This document shows positions 1 through 9,936 of a stretch of 64,000 nt of DNA, piece after piece. The notes below the pieces were generated by a model, which had not been told where the DNA came from, searched no databases, and worked only from the letters and a program-made list of their open reading frames with translations. Made by a program: the position numbers and the translations under genes. Location of the stretch: positions 2,463,501 to 2,527,500 of the forward strand of contig OY855908.1 in the NCBI GenBank assembly GCA_963693305.1, in the 5' to 3' direction. Within the stretch, counting starts at the first letter, position 1. The number at the start of each line of letters is the position of its first letter. The DNA is from Meandrina meandrites (taxonomy: Eukaryota; Cnidaria; Anthozoa; Scleractinia; Meandrinidae).

Positions 1-533
1 ATCTTGAGAACATTTTCCGCATAAAACAGAGAAATTTGTTTCATATTAATGATTAAGCAGCTGTTTACCACCCTCACAAACGTAAATTTCGAAGAAATTG
101 ATTATTTTGACACAGTTTTTCTCCTAAAATAGCGATGAAAACACGGCAATTCAATCGTGAGCAATTTTTAACCTCCAGGCGTTCCACGCGTCTTCTCGTG
201 ATGGGCCTGGACACCAGTTGTCTTGTTTCGCTCGTTCGGTCGATCAAAAATTCTTCTGTGGTTACCTATAGTATATGGATAAATTTGTCATCAAAGATAC
301 CAAGAAGAAGGATCGCCACTTCGCTGTACACTTGCCACAAGTTGACCTCATGGGCTAGACGAGCGACGAATTAAGTGAAGCGAGCTTGAGGCTGCAAAGT
401 GGTCTGTGAGCGACGTACCATTGGGCGAAACGACTGCAATTCGTTGCCTGCGAGCAGACTCTCGGCTACTGGGGCAGCTCGATTTCGGCGGCATGAAAAG
501 ATGTGATTTTTGGCGAGCGAAGCGAGCAGAAAA

Positions 534-611
534 TTTTCCGCATAATCCAATGTGTTTTCCGCATAATCAACACTTTCTTCCGCATAATGTTCCTGAAAAT
601 TTCCGCATAAT
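534..611 (+). repeat. short spaced repeat of a TTCCGCATAAT unit
   Basis: Four near-identical copies of TTTTCCGCATAAT begin at about 534, 555, 576 and 600, spaced 21, 21 and 24 bases. A partial copy lies at 11-23. The spacers between copies are not conserved. I do not know a named family for it. It may be the subrepeat region of a transposon. Confidence 0.6.
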
Positions 612-817
612 TTGTTATTTTTTTCCGCACCCTATCAGATGCCCTGGATATGAGTTGGTAGATAACCAGCAAGGTACGAAGTGCCAAGTTGGCTATAACT
701 ATTTCCTATCCAACAAGTGCAAGTGGAATGATCGCTTTATTAAAAACGCCCAAAGAATTGCAATATTTGAGCTCCCCGGCTGTTCTCGCTGAGGTGTACA
801 CCTACCATATTTGTGGT

Positions 818-845
818 CAATGGTATATGAGCTCATATACCATTG
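818..845. repeat. perfect 28-bp palindrome
   Basis: The centre is TATGAGCTCATA and pairing is perfect over 14 bases on each side with no loop. It may be the relic of a foldback element or just a short self-complementary site. Confidence 0.6.
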
Positions 846-1085
846 CCTGTAAACCAAACAAAACTCAGGAATTGCAATATACCATGGCTAGTTTTTAATA
901 AAGCACTTATGTATCATTTCTGTCCTAAGCACTATCTATTACAAATTTAAAGTTTATTTATAAGATGGGTTTTCAAAGATGTTTATAAATTAATTAAAAA
1001 TTAAATGATAATAACAATCATTAACATTTAGTTTTTTGTGTGTCCCAAAATATTTACAAAAATTGTACAGTGTAGATTGACTCAC

Positions 1086-1121
1086 TGTTGTGACTGATGG
1101 CTTTGTAGGCTCTGTCTTTTG
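1086..1121 (-). CDS. possible exon 5 of the unrecognised acidic protein
   Basis: This 36-nt exon encodes QKTEPTKPSVTT. It lies between acceptor TTTTTGCAG and a consensus donor GTGAGT, phase 0 at both ends. The splice sites are good, but an exon this small could be chance. Later exons were not found, so the gene is open at its 3' end in this window. Confidence 0.35.
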
Positions 1122-1825
1122 CTGCAAAAATCACACAAAAATAACTGTCAAGAAGAATAGCAGACAAATTTATTTACTGAATGTAAGCAATCAGGGAGAA
1201 GGTCATGACATTAACAGGGCTTGAAAAAAAAAAACTTGAATTCTGACAGCTTTCCTTTTAGACAAGAATGCAGCTCTCAAATTTTGCTTGCCCAGGGCTT
1301 TTGTGTGCTTATTTGAGCTAGTTTACTTTTTAGTACGATTTAGTTGGCAGATGACTTCTCTACATGTATATGTATATCCTTGACCATCGTGCTCGACCAT
1401 CTGGTAAGTGAACATGAAAAAAATTACTTGCCCAGTAGGGAAATCTAAGTTGTCCCACAATACCTTTATTCTCAGCACATACTACATATCTATAGTCTCT
1501 ACTGTGAGTAAAGTTCTTGAAGTCCTGATGTACAGTACACGTACATGTGTGGATCAATCTCACAGCAAGGTGCGCATACATGTATTATAAAGCACTCTGA
1601 TTGGCCGGTTCAGAAGGGGTGCCTGGAATAAAGCCTTAAGTGACTTCTGATAAGTTGCTTATAGATTCTTCTTCCAATTTTTGTGAATCAAAGGGAGAAT
1701 TCATATTAGATCAGGAGTCCCTTGTTAGCTAAAGGGCCTTATTCCACACAACCTGTTAAAAATTATAGTTAATTATATTTTAGTTACATGATAAACTGTG
1801 CAGTTGGTACTGTATGTTTGCATAC

Positions 1826-1893
1826 CGCTAGCAAGTCATCATTTGTCTTCTCTTGGACTGTTGTGAAGGCTGTGTCCAAGTCTTCATCTCCGT
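1826..1893 (-). CDS. exon 4 of the unrecognised acidic protein
   Basis: This 68-nt exon runs from acceptor TGAACAG to donor GCG|GTATGC. It enters in phase 1 and leaves in phase 0. It encodes DGDEDLDTAFTTVQEK followed by TNDDLLA: acidic, then helical-looking. Phase agrees with exons 3 and 5. Confidence 0.5.
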
Positions 1894-2681
1894 CTGTTCA
1901 GATATGAACAGAAGTACATGTACATATAATTTAATTCAATTAACATGAAACCTAAATAGACCTATTACAAAGATAATACTACAGCGTGTCTTGACAATAA
2001 TTATAACTTAATAAATAAACAACCGTATATAGCTGGAGGTTCATATCATCAGTTTAATGATACAGTTTTGTGCTATACATATAATTTCCTTCATGTAGGT
2101 AATTCATTTAATTTTTTAAAGCAATTTTCCACAAAAATATTTTATTTTCAACATGTACCGCCAGCAGTTCAACAGATTAGTTGCAGTCTTTTTAGACATA
2201 CAGTGTAATCCAAAACACTGCGGGATATTAATAAATGTTTACACATTCTAGTGCACTGATTTTGTTAATTTTAGAGTACACATGATAAATTCTGTATTTT
2301 TGACTGACTCCCTAAAAGAGGAGTAGTCAAGTACCTCTTGTGAACCTCTAATTTCAGAGGCATTCTAAAACAATATTGCCCATTGTCTTCAGGGATAGGG
2401 GCATTGTTTGTGCCCTTTGTCCTATTGTTCTTATGGCCAATCATGTGAGATGTTCAATGAGGTGCTGGTCGACTCTAAAAGAGAGCCCAAGAACAAAAAA
2501 ATATGTACATCAGGGATGCTACTTTTGGTAATGGAAAATTGAATTGGGTACATGTATATCGATGTAGGTTTGCAAGCCCTTTCTTGGCCAGCACTTGCCT
2601 ACATAGAAAAGAAATTTCAACCAGTTTCAAATCTTAGTTATGTATTACATCCCTGTACATATTGAAGCTAATTTTAGTTAC

Positions 2682-2712
2682 CTGTAACAGAGTACTCATC
2701 TTCCAGTGGGAC
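2682..2712 (-). CDS. exon 3 of the unrecognised acidic protein
   Basis: This 31-nt exon runs from acceptor AATTAG to donor ACAG|GTAACT. It enters in phase 0, leaves in phase 1 and encodes VPLEDEYSVT. Read after exon 2 it gives a continuous FAYEEVPLEDEYS, which looks like real protein. The very small exon makes it less certain. Confidence 0.45.
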
Positions 2713-3019
2713 CTAATTAAGTGAAAAAAATATATATATATTAAAATTATCACAAGAAAATCTGAGACAGGAAGAAAGTTGAAAGACGGTTAAGAGTGAG
2801 AGAGATTTCATGACTACCCCATCCAATGGTTCCATACCAAGTTACAATAGCACAGAATTGTATCACAGCACGTTTGTCAATCAAATTTCCCTTCTCCCGG
2901 GAAATAAAAGGAAAAAAGTATCAATAGAACAGAACCTTATTTACTTTAAGAGTGTGATTTTCATGAAAAGATATTCATAACACAGCTGTTGCAGACCCTC
3001 CCAGTGGCAGATCCAGACC

Positions 3020-3130
3020 TTGAACTAAGGAAGGGGAGGGGAGGGGGGGGGGGTCATTAAAAATTAGCAGGGGCAGTCATTAAAAAATGCCTTTTACCAA
3101 AAATAAGGAGCCCTCCCCCCTCCCCTGCTA
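3020..3130. repeat. G-rich / C-rich inverted low-complexity pair
   Basis: The plus strand has GGGGAGGGGA followed by an 11-G run at 3043-3053. About 60 bases on, at 3111-3125, it has the complementary CCCTCCCCCCTCCCC. The segment can fold back and has G-quadruplex potential. It lies inside the predicted intron between exons 2 and 3 of the minus-strand gene. Confidence 0.5.
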
Positions 3131-3544
3131 CTGTAGGTCCACCACACCTTAATTTGCAGCCACAATACCACAACAGAAAACAAATGATCTTTTAAGTCCT
3201 CTAGTTTCATGATCTCTGTCATGATTTCAATTAGGAGCTATGAAGCTAACTGTGAAACTGCAAGAGTTTCACAAAATCAAATTCCCCATCCCTATTGGTC
3301 TCAAATTCCTGCCCCCTTTGAGCACATTGACAGGTCAAATGCATAGGATATACCCAGAGGCAGGGGATGGCATATAACCAGAGTGTACCAGTCAGAGAGT
3401 GTACCACAGTGCAAGTTTTTAAGTCTGCACATCTACAGGATGTCTGCATTTTTGTTAAACAGGCCATTTTTGTATTCTCCAATTAAACTGGGCTTACAGT
3501 ACATGCATGTAGACGTCTGTACAGATGCATGCAAAATAGTGTAC

Positions 3545-3591
3545 CTCTTCATAAGCAAACTCGTCATCACTGTCTTCAGCGACTGTCACTT
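3545..3591 (-). CDS. exon 2 of the unrecognised acidic protein
   Basis: This 47-nt exon runs from acceptor ATCAACAG to donor GAG|GTACAC. It enters in phase 1, completing a Gln codon, and leaves in phase 0. It encodes VTVAEDSDDEFAYEE, strongly acidic. The phase matches on both sides are the main support. Confidence 0.5.
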
Positions 3592-4051
3592 CTGTTGATC
3601 AAACGTTAAAGAAAAAATGGGCAGGCAAGGTCTACATGAAGTAAACTGACCTATCGATACCGGTGCACTGAGTTACTGAACAGAAACGAAGCTCTGTGAA
3701 ACAACCGCTACCCGCTCAAACTAAAGACCGCAGTAAATTACAATATGTTGTCGTTGGATCACTTGTTACTGTGGCATGGAACTTCACATCCACTAGTGCA
3801 CTTGTGCTATTAGTGTTTACTAGCTACAAATGCCAATTCTAAGTTCTAAATTTGAGTCTCATTTATACCTCCACAAGAAGTCTTGCACCGAATTCCCGCG
3901 TTTGACCAGTTTTAAATATCCACCCAAATTAAATCAACTTCCTTGACCAGAATGGCATAAAAGTAATCTAAAATCCTCTTCAAACGTTCTCCTTAGTTCT
4001 TAGGAAGACGAAAACACCTAGAAAGACTGTATTTATGTACAAAAAGGATAC

Positions 4052-4085
4052 GTTCCAAGTAGTAAGCTCCCTCTTCGTCCGCCAT
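4052..4085 (-). CDS. exon 1 of an unrecognised acidic protein (start codon)
   Basis: ATG lies at 4083-4085 on the minus strand, followed by MADEEGAYYLE. The exon ends at a GTATCC donor after one base of codon 12 (phase 1). Joining the next exons keeps one frame with no stop across four junctions and gives an acidic N-terminus: MADEEGAYYLEQ, then VTVAEDSDDEFAYEE, then VPLEDEYSVT, then a stretch with DGDEDLD. The gene runs leftwards. I do not recognise the family. The composition resembles the disordered acidic N-termini of some cytoskeletal or ciliary proteins, but that is only an impression. Its start is about 70 bases from an inverted-repeat element (4158-4302). Confidence 0.55.
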
Positions 4086-4157
4086 GTTTTTCTCTAACAG
4101 GTTGCCATGGACGACGAGCGAGTTTACTCATCCAGTCTACTGATCAGCGGTTTTATA

Positions 4158-4191
4158 GGAAAATCCATTACCTGACGAGGGAATTCCACGT

Positions 4192-4249
<58 letters not shown>

Positions 4250-4302
4250 ATTTTTCAAGTGAAATTTAACGTGGAATTCACGAGTCAGGTAATTGATTTT
4301 CC
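4158..4302. mobile_element. foldback element (MITE-like), about 64-bp arms
   Basis: Arms at 4158-4221 and 4238-4302 are inverted copies with a few mismatches. Both contain GAAATTTAACGTGGAATTC in one orientation or the other. The loop is about 16 bases. It has no coding capacity. It is a non-autonomous DNA element or hairpin repeat just upstream of the minus-strand gene start. Confidence 0.75.
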
Positions 4303-4305
4303 TTG

Positions 4306-5097
4306 AATCGCATAACCTTTTTAAAGTGAAAATGTGGTGAATGTTGCGAATTTTAGCGCAGCCTCACTTTCAAGTCGCAATACCGCGCTGAATACCCTCG
4401 CATCTCTAGCCAATCAGAGCGCGCGAATTCTTTGAGCTATGCGATTCTATTTCAATTTGACCCGCGATAGCCTCTTTATATATGGAACCTGTTATGTCCT
4501 CGTCATGTCTCTGGAGGTAGTTTTACCTTGTTCTAGCCAAACTTAAAATAGCAAAGGACCACCAACGACAATGCTGCCAACGTAGGATCTACAACGTAGG
4601 ATCTCAGCGTATCTGTCGGTTTAAGAACTGGCTCAAGCTAAATGTGTAAAGAGAGCGTTCAACTCAAAATAGAAAAATTAAAAATTTGCCGTCGTGGTTC
4701 ACGTTGTCCAGAAAACGCAGAATTGAGTCATTTCACGTTGTTGTTTTGCAGAGAATGGCGAGGAAATGTACCAAGACTTTAAACGCACGTGCAGAGCTAT
4801 TGTTCTGCTCATTAAGGACCATTAAGCCTTTTATTTGGTGACGTTCTCGTTTCCGTTGCCATCGTAGTTTGCTTAAGCTCCCTTTGCTCATTTGCATTAG
4901 GTTCGACTCACGTGAAGTTCGATGTTTGACCGTGGCCTAAGCAAAACATAAAGAAAAATCTCTTTTAACGAAAAGTATGCGATCGTGTTCTACCAAGCTC
5001 GAAATTTCTATCGCCTAATAGTTGGCCAGGAGCGAGGCCCTTAGCTTTTGGCAACTATCAAAAGGCAATAGAATTCGAGAGCGAGCTGTCTAATAGT
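4306..5097. other. intergenic, no gene seen
   Basis: This stretch contains a short inverted pair (GAATCGCATA at 4306 and its complement near 4439) around a CCAATCAGAGCGCGCG segment. A similar GCCAATCAGCGCGCGCG sequence occurs at about 18995, so this part looks like a dispersed repeat. No convincing exon was found. Confidence 0.5.
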
Positions 5098-5840
5098 TTA
5101 AAGGGGCAGTATCATCAAGATTTAGTGCTTATTAGAAAATCCAGTGAAGTTGTTGGTATTAATTGGAACCAGAAACTCATAAGGAGTGGAAACGTATAAC
5201 GCGCGTTCACAGCGTTCGAATATTCAGTTTGCCAAGTACCATATTTGGAAACACAAAGAGGTTGTACGCGAATGATTTACTCACGTAACGACACACGCAA
5301 TAAAATTTACGGTTTTGCGGTAAGTCACTTGAATTCCGACCAAAACGCCGTAAATTACTCACAGAAACTAAAGAAATTCATTAAGAGTATCCAAGTGAAG
5401 TTTTCCAGACTACTAAATGACGATGAAACACAAGAATTTAACCAAATTTAACTTTATTCGACCAAAGTTGTTCAAAAACAAGATTACGCCATTTAGCGCG
5501 AGCTTGCGCGCGCTGTGAATTTAACAATTTTGATTGGTTGATTTGTTTCTCGTGATTTTCCAAATATGGTACTTAATGAAAACGAATGTTCAGATGCTTT
5601 GTACAATGCGAATCATAGGGAGTTACACGTTTCAACCCTTATGGGTTTCTGTTGGAACTCCACTAATAGTTGCCTGGTGTTGCTAAAACGCACTGCACTA
5701 GTACAAAAGTGGTTTACGGTTACGGACAGGTGGGAAAGAAGTTGTCTAAAATTTGAAAACGTCGGGCCGGTGTTTTGTGGACCAGTGAGAGGCTCTTTAC
5801 ACAAAAACTTAGAAAATTTCTCATGATACTGCCCATTTAA
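5098..5840. mobile_element. TTAA-flanked non-autonomous element 1
   Basis: The left end is TTAA followed by AGGGGCAGTATCAT. The right end is ATGATACTGCCCAT followed by TTAA (5837-5840). That is a 14-bp terminal inverted repeat with one mismatch and a TTAA duplication, the hallmark of piggyBac-type insertion. Inside, a second inverted pair (AAGTACCATATTTGGAAA near 5234 and its complement near 5560) suggests a nested or compound structure. It has no transposase. Confidence 0.65.
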
Positions 5841-6672
5841 GGAGGCTTACTACAGTTTTGACGGGATAAATGAGCCCAGCTTTTAACTCTTTAATAAAAT
5901 GTCCAGAAAGATTTAAGCTTTCACTTATTATTGTTTGTTGCATCCTGCAACCAATATATGCGACATTTGAGCAATATAGATGTTAATAAACAGCCAAAAC
6001 GAATATCCGAGTGCTTATAAGAGGAGACTGGGCACTAGTAGTTTCAATGGCGCTTTTCTCAAAATCTGCCCGTACGAACCTACCTCAAAAATTCAGAAAT
6101 TAGAAATTGGATCAGATAAAACATTCATGCAAAATAAATGAAAAATCTGTAAGACAGATTTTTTGCAAAATAGGAAAATGTGGTTTTTTGCCTATTTTAA
6201 AAATAGCTCAAAATCTGTCTTACAGATTTTTTTTAGATTTTGACAGTTGACGCGATTCACCCAAAAAAATAAATTGTGAAAATTTCATTATGGGTCGTAC
6301 GGTAGGTTTTTGAGATATTTTGAGCCGAAGTCAGGTTTTTACGACCTCCGGCAAGAATCGAATTGCGCATGCCCTATTATTTGATCGCGCGCTTGTATGA
6401 CGCCACACGTTATGAGCGATGAAAAAAGCGAATTAGAACTCCTCTGTCGGTTGTTTATCAAGCTATCTGTAGTATTGTTTTCGTCCTACGACATGTCTAA
6501 AACCTTCTGAAACTTTCTGAAACTGTTACCTTTCGAAGAAAGGGCTCAAACTTGTTTTCGTTTCGTTTAGTGTTGCTCACGAAAGTTTTGCGAGCGCGAG
6601 CGATATTGACGTCAGGCAGCCGAATCGTAGCGCGCGCTCTTGCCTCGTAAAAACTGTAGTAAGCCACCTTAA
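5837..6672. mobile_element. TTAA-flanked non-autonomous element 2
   Basis: The termini are GGAGGCTTACTACAGTTTT and its complement, with one mismatch in 19 bases, each bordered by TTAA (5837-5840 and 6669-6672). The interior has a second inverted pair around AAAATCTGTAAGACAGATTT at about 6146-6230. It is non-coding. It shares its left TTAA with the neighbouring element. TTAA plus short TIRs suggests a piggyBac-like MITE. Confidence 0.75.
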
Positions 6673-6886
6673 GCATTATTCAGAGACCGATCTATCCGAC
6701 AAAAAGTTCAATAAGAGCCGTTTATTTATAGTAAGCTGTTTTGGTTTGTAACTTGCGCACGCTCGGGGGTGGTCTATTGAAAATAAATAGACCACCCTTG
6801 TGTAGCCAATCAGATTTAGAGTTTGCCATATAGTCCATCAGACTGGGTTATGCTAAAAGCAAAAAAACGAACAGACAACAATGGGT

Positions 6887-7045
6887 ACAGAGGCGGGGGG
6901 GGGGGGGGCATAAAAAAATATTCCTTGGTACTCACCGGAAAACTGGAAATGACCTCTCTCTCATGGCAGTGGCAGATCTTCGTGGAGGGTTCCCGTTTGT
7001 GCTCACTCCCCCCCCCCCCCCCCCCCTTTTTTTGAGCACCTCTGG
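6887..7045. repeat. poly-G / poly-C inverted pair
   Basis: A run of 14 G at 6895-6908 and a run of 19 C at 7008-7026 are about 100 bases apart, with short matching flanks (CAGAGG / CCTCTG). The segment can form a hairpin or quadruplex and is likely to be assembled with length errors. The proline- or glycine-rich frames across it are artefacts of the runs. Confidence 0.6.
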
Positions 7046-7104
7046 ATGCGCAATGCACAAAGACATAAATATGTTGTGTATATTTGATGTATTATATTGC
7101 CACA

Positions 7105-7110
7105 TTTATT
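7105..7110 (-). terminator. candidate poly(A) signal for the HEPN-ROCO-OTU-Death gene
   Basis: AATAAA on the minus strand about 325 bases beyond the stop codon of the Death-domain exon. No other better hexamer was seen closer on that strand. Confidence 0.35.
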
Positions 7111-7434
7111 AGCATCGACTCATTCCTTTGTAAATACAAATAGAGTTAGTGCGACGCAAGTATTTCCTTGTTTCTCTGTTTCTGATTTCTTCATTATACT
7201 GTGATCATTTGTTTACATGATGCACCTTTGCTATATATAAAACTACCGTTTTGAGACAAATAAAAAGCAACTTTCTGTATATCTGCAGGTGAACTGTCTA
7301 TTATTGACATAAAAACGTGCCTGATGTAAAAAATACAACTTTCTGTCAAAAATAGAATTTACATATGTACAACGGCGTAAAGTGTTTTTAGCTTTCAACA
7401 ACTTCCGGATCTAATTTGCTTTGATAAAAAAATA

Positions 7435-7736
7435 TCATGACTGAACCTTTCTAAAGCAAATCTTTTCCGCCAAACCTCTACAACTTACAAATTCGTGGCA
7501 CAAAGCGGCGCATAAAACCCAGTATGAGGCATCTGAACTGTTTGCTTTTTCCCAGCACAATAACATTTGAAAAGCCTTTTCAGCTAAACCTGGCCATCTT
7601 GGATCAATCTGAATTGAATCTAGCATTGCCTGATCAATATTCAGCCGACGCCCAAGGCTCACCCAGTTATTACCAACAGACAGTGACAGCCTCTCGAGGT
7701 CATCAGGTATCACAGTGTACTCTTTTAAAATTGTTC
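7435..7736 (-). CDS. last exon: Death domain and stop
   Basis: The acceptor is CTTTCTTAG at 7737. It enters in phase 1 in agreement with linker copy 3 and ends at TGA (7435-7437). The 100 residues read TILKEYTVIPDDLERLSLSV, then NNWVSLGRRLNIDQAMLDSI, then EKAFQMLLCWEKAN, then a final helix LAEKICFRK. The W-x-x-LGRRL, DSI and LLxW positions are typical of Death domains (UNC5/ankyrin/NLR-adaptor style). This predicts homotypic interaction with another Death-domain protein. Confidence 0.8.
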
Positions 7737-7935
7737 CTAAGAAAGAAAGAGAACATGCATGCATGGTGATGATATTTCACAATGCTATTTAGAAAACCGT
7801 TGCTCATGGCAACAATGAACCAGCACCGTAAGAGATATCCCTTTCAGATTTAGTATGCTTTTTCAAGAAACTGACTCAAAAAGAAGTGACTGTTATTAGT
7901 TTGTCACAAGCATCTAAGACTAAGAAAAAAATTCT

Positions 7936-8011
7936 GAGTCCTCAATGGGAAACGAACCCCACAACCTTGTACAACAGTCGGACATTATGACCACTACGCT
8001 ATACAGGAGAC
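7936..8011 (-). repeat. degenerate tRNA-like sequence (SINE remnant or pseudo-tRNA)
   Basis: The minus strand shows a D-arm-like TATAGCGTAGTGGTCATAA, then a T-arm-like GTGGGGTTCGTTTCCCAT, then GAGGACTC able to pair in part with the 5' GTCTCCT. The acceptor stem has mismatches and the T loop is one base long. So it is a tRNA relic with A and B box-like sequences, not a working tRNA. It lies in the intron between linker copy 3 and the Death exon. Confidence 0.5.
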
Positions 8012-8244
8012 TTATGTCTCAGACATTTTGCAAGTTAACGTAGTTAATTAGGCTTTAGTATATGACTTCTTCGCTTCTGTCTCTAGAAATCCACTTCAAG
8101 AAAATATAAACAACCACGTTTAATACTTTTTTTTGTTCATAAATGAACACCAATGCGATAGGTGCCAAATGAATAACTTAATAAGAAAGGTGAAACTATT
8201 CCGTTAAATAACGAAGATGGTGAATTTTAAGCTCGGTGAATAAT

Positions 8245-8330
8245 AGCCTGCGTGCAGACGTCTCCATTTCCTTTGCTTCACGCTCCTTTCCGCGTGAAGC
8301 AAAGGAAATGGAGACGTCTGCACGCAGGCT
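8245..8330. mobile_element. perfect foldback element with 39-bp arms and 9-bp target duplication
   Basis: Arms at 8245-8283 and 8292-8330 are perfect complements, starting AGCCTGCGTGCAGACGTC. The loop is 8 bases. It is flanked by GGTGAATAA on both sides (8235-8243 and 8332-8340), a 9-bp duplication. The perfect arms indicate recent insertion. It is intronic in the ROCO-OTU gene. Confidence 0.85.
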
Positions 8331-8349
8331 AGGTGAATAAATGAGAAAA

Positions 8350-8659
8350 ATGACATGTTCATTCGTCACGAGCGTGAGAAAAAGAAAAAATTCGGGGGCC
8401 CGACTGGAAGCGTAGCCATGGCTTCCCAGATACCGGTTGGGCGCTCTAACCATAGGCTCCATTTATCCCAGCCGCGAGCAGCGGCTGTTCGGGAAATGAG
8501 ACCGCGGGCGCTAGACCAGACCCAAGGGAGCGGCGGAAATCGAGCCTACTCTAACCACTGAGCTACGAGAGACTTGTGGTGAGGCCATTTTTCTTGGTTT
8601 ATACGCGTCCTGCATACTTTTTTTCTTTGTCCCACGCTCGTGATAAATGAACATATCAT
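8350..8659 (-). mobile_element. 310-bp element with ~42-bp inverted ends carrying tRNA-like arms
   Basis: The ends at 8350-8390 and about 8618-8659 are inverted copies containing CACGAGCGTG. Inside, on the minus strand, are two D-arm-like pieces: TAGCTCAGTGGTTAGAGTAGG (8546-8566) and CTATGGTTAGAGCGCCC (8439-8455). The combination of inverted termini and internal pol III A-box-like sequence suggests a composite of a DNA element and tRNA-derived sequence. Confidence 0.55.
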
Positions 8660-8812
8660 CTTTATAATCTTTTCCGTGGAGTATGCTAATTAATTCACAG
8701 TAACTTACAGCTCGCATTTTGTCGGTTCTTTATTCTGTCGAATGTAACGAAGGTTGATGTAATTGCTAGTAAGAGAGATCAGGGATATAGTGCTATTGAA
8801 ATGAGATGTTAC

Positions 8813-8881
8813 CTGGCGGTGCCACTTTCTCGGGTGCAATCACTGATTGCGTGTCCTGGTTGGGTTCTTGACACTCGGAAC
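8813..8881 (-). CDS. linker exon copy 3 before the Death domain
   Basis: This 69-nt exon runs from acceptor TTTTTAG to donor CCAG|GTAACA, phase 1 at both ends. It reads SECQEPNQDTQSV, then IAPEKVAPP. Both junctions fit: copy 2 upstream and the Death exon downstream. Homology to the other two linkers and the identical GTAACAT donor support it despite its small size. Confidence 0.6.
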
Positions 8882-9345
8882 CTAAAAATTAAAACGATAT
8901 ATGAGCAAATTAAAGAGTTATCGTTAGCCCGGCTTTTCGAAACGTAGAGGAAAACTAAATGCGTCTACTGGGTTAAATATTTGTCCCTCCATCTCCCGCT
9001 ACAGTCTAGCTACCGAGAAGAGACGGTGAGGGCCGCGAGTCAAATGTAGGAAGGATGTTATGTCGCTGCAAGAGAACAAGGAAAATAATTAATATTCAAT
9101 TTCTCTTTCTTTCTAGATGAGTGCCTCTCTGATATCCATCTTGGGGCATTTTGACCTGACTTGTCAAAAGTTATCTAAAGATGTGTAAGTTGAAATTTAC
9201 TTTAATCAGTTGCTGAGTTAAAAGGTCATTGCAAGAAACGTTATACACTCCGATGTTTGTTTATGTTTTAAAAAGTAGCAAGGTAAATTGAACCAAAACA
9301 GAAAGTAGAACAAGGGAAAATACAAAAAAAAACGTACCAAGCTGG

Positions 9346-9427
9346 CCTGCGAGCAGTTTTATGTTTGGAATCATGTGCGCGTGTGACGGGCAAAGCGGGC
9401 TGACCCCAACATGAGCCTGCTCGCAGG
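9346..9427. repeat. small foldback with 11-bp arms
   Basis: CCTGCGAGCAG at 9346-9356 and its exact complement at 9417-9427 enclose 60 bases. The word resembles the ends of other foldbacks in this window (AGCCTGCG...). It lies in an intron between linker copies. Confidence 0.5.
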
Positions 9428-9516
9428 GTATCTATTTACGAATGACGTTCTACACAGGCCTAACAGGCCCTGCAAGATAGTAGCACTAAGTATGATCAAT
9501 TGATCTGGAATGTTAC

Positions 9517-9615
9517 CTAAACGTGGCACCTTCGCGGGTGTAACTGATGGTATACCCTGGTCGAGCGGTCCTCTCTTTGAACCCACGGTATAGCACCTTT
9601 CTTTTGCAGGGGTCA
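9517..9615 (-). CDS. linker exon copy 2 after the OTU domain
   Basis: This 99-nt exon runs from acceptor TTCTTCAG to donor TTAG|GTAACA, phase 1 at both ends. It reads TPAKERCYTVGSKRG, then PLDQGIPSVTPAKVPRL. It is homologous to linker copies 1 and 3 (shared TVGSK, P..Q, [QP]S[VI]xP and KV) and has the same donor heptamer GTAACAT. Being phase 1-1 it can be skipped or duplicated without a frame change. Confidence 0.55.
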
Positions 9616-9936
9616 CTGAAGAACAAAAACAACCACGTCCACTTCAAGTTTGAATATTGCAAACCAGAAAAAAATAGAGAGAGAGATGACTTACATTCTG
9701 TGCAAAATGTTACATTACAGTTGTTGTCAATTTAGGTATTAAAAGAAACAAAAGTAAGAAAAGGTTTCTTACTTTTGTTGAGTGGCCTTAACTTAGCCTT
9801 ATGCATTGATGGAGAAAAAGACGGTCTAGAACTTAGAAAATCCTCTCAATCTAATCGTAGGTTTATTCATAACACTATGCTGAGAATGGCGATTTAAACA
9901 TCTCGGAGACATGAAATGCATGTCCAACAGACTTAC

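Larger units (their letters stand above)
1..1085. other. non-coding start of window; possible intron or downstream part of the minus-strand gene
   Basis: No exon can be supported here, although the minus-strand gene at 1086-4085 should continue into or beyond this stretch. It holds a cluster of CCGCATAAT motifs (534-611), GC-richer repeat-like sequence at about 370-530 with GAGCGAAGCGAGC-type words common in coral repeats, and a perfect 28-bp palindrome (818-845). A candidate acceptor near 855 on the minus strand meets a stop after nine codons in the expected phase, so I did not call it. Confidence 0.5.
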
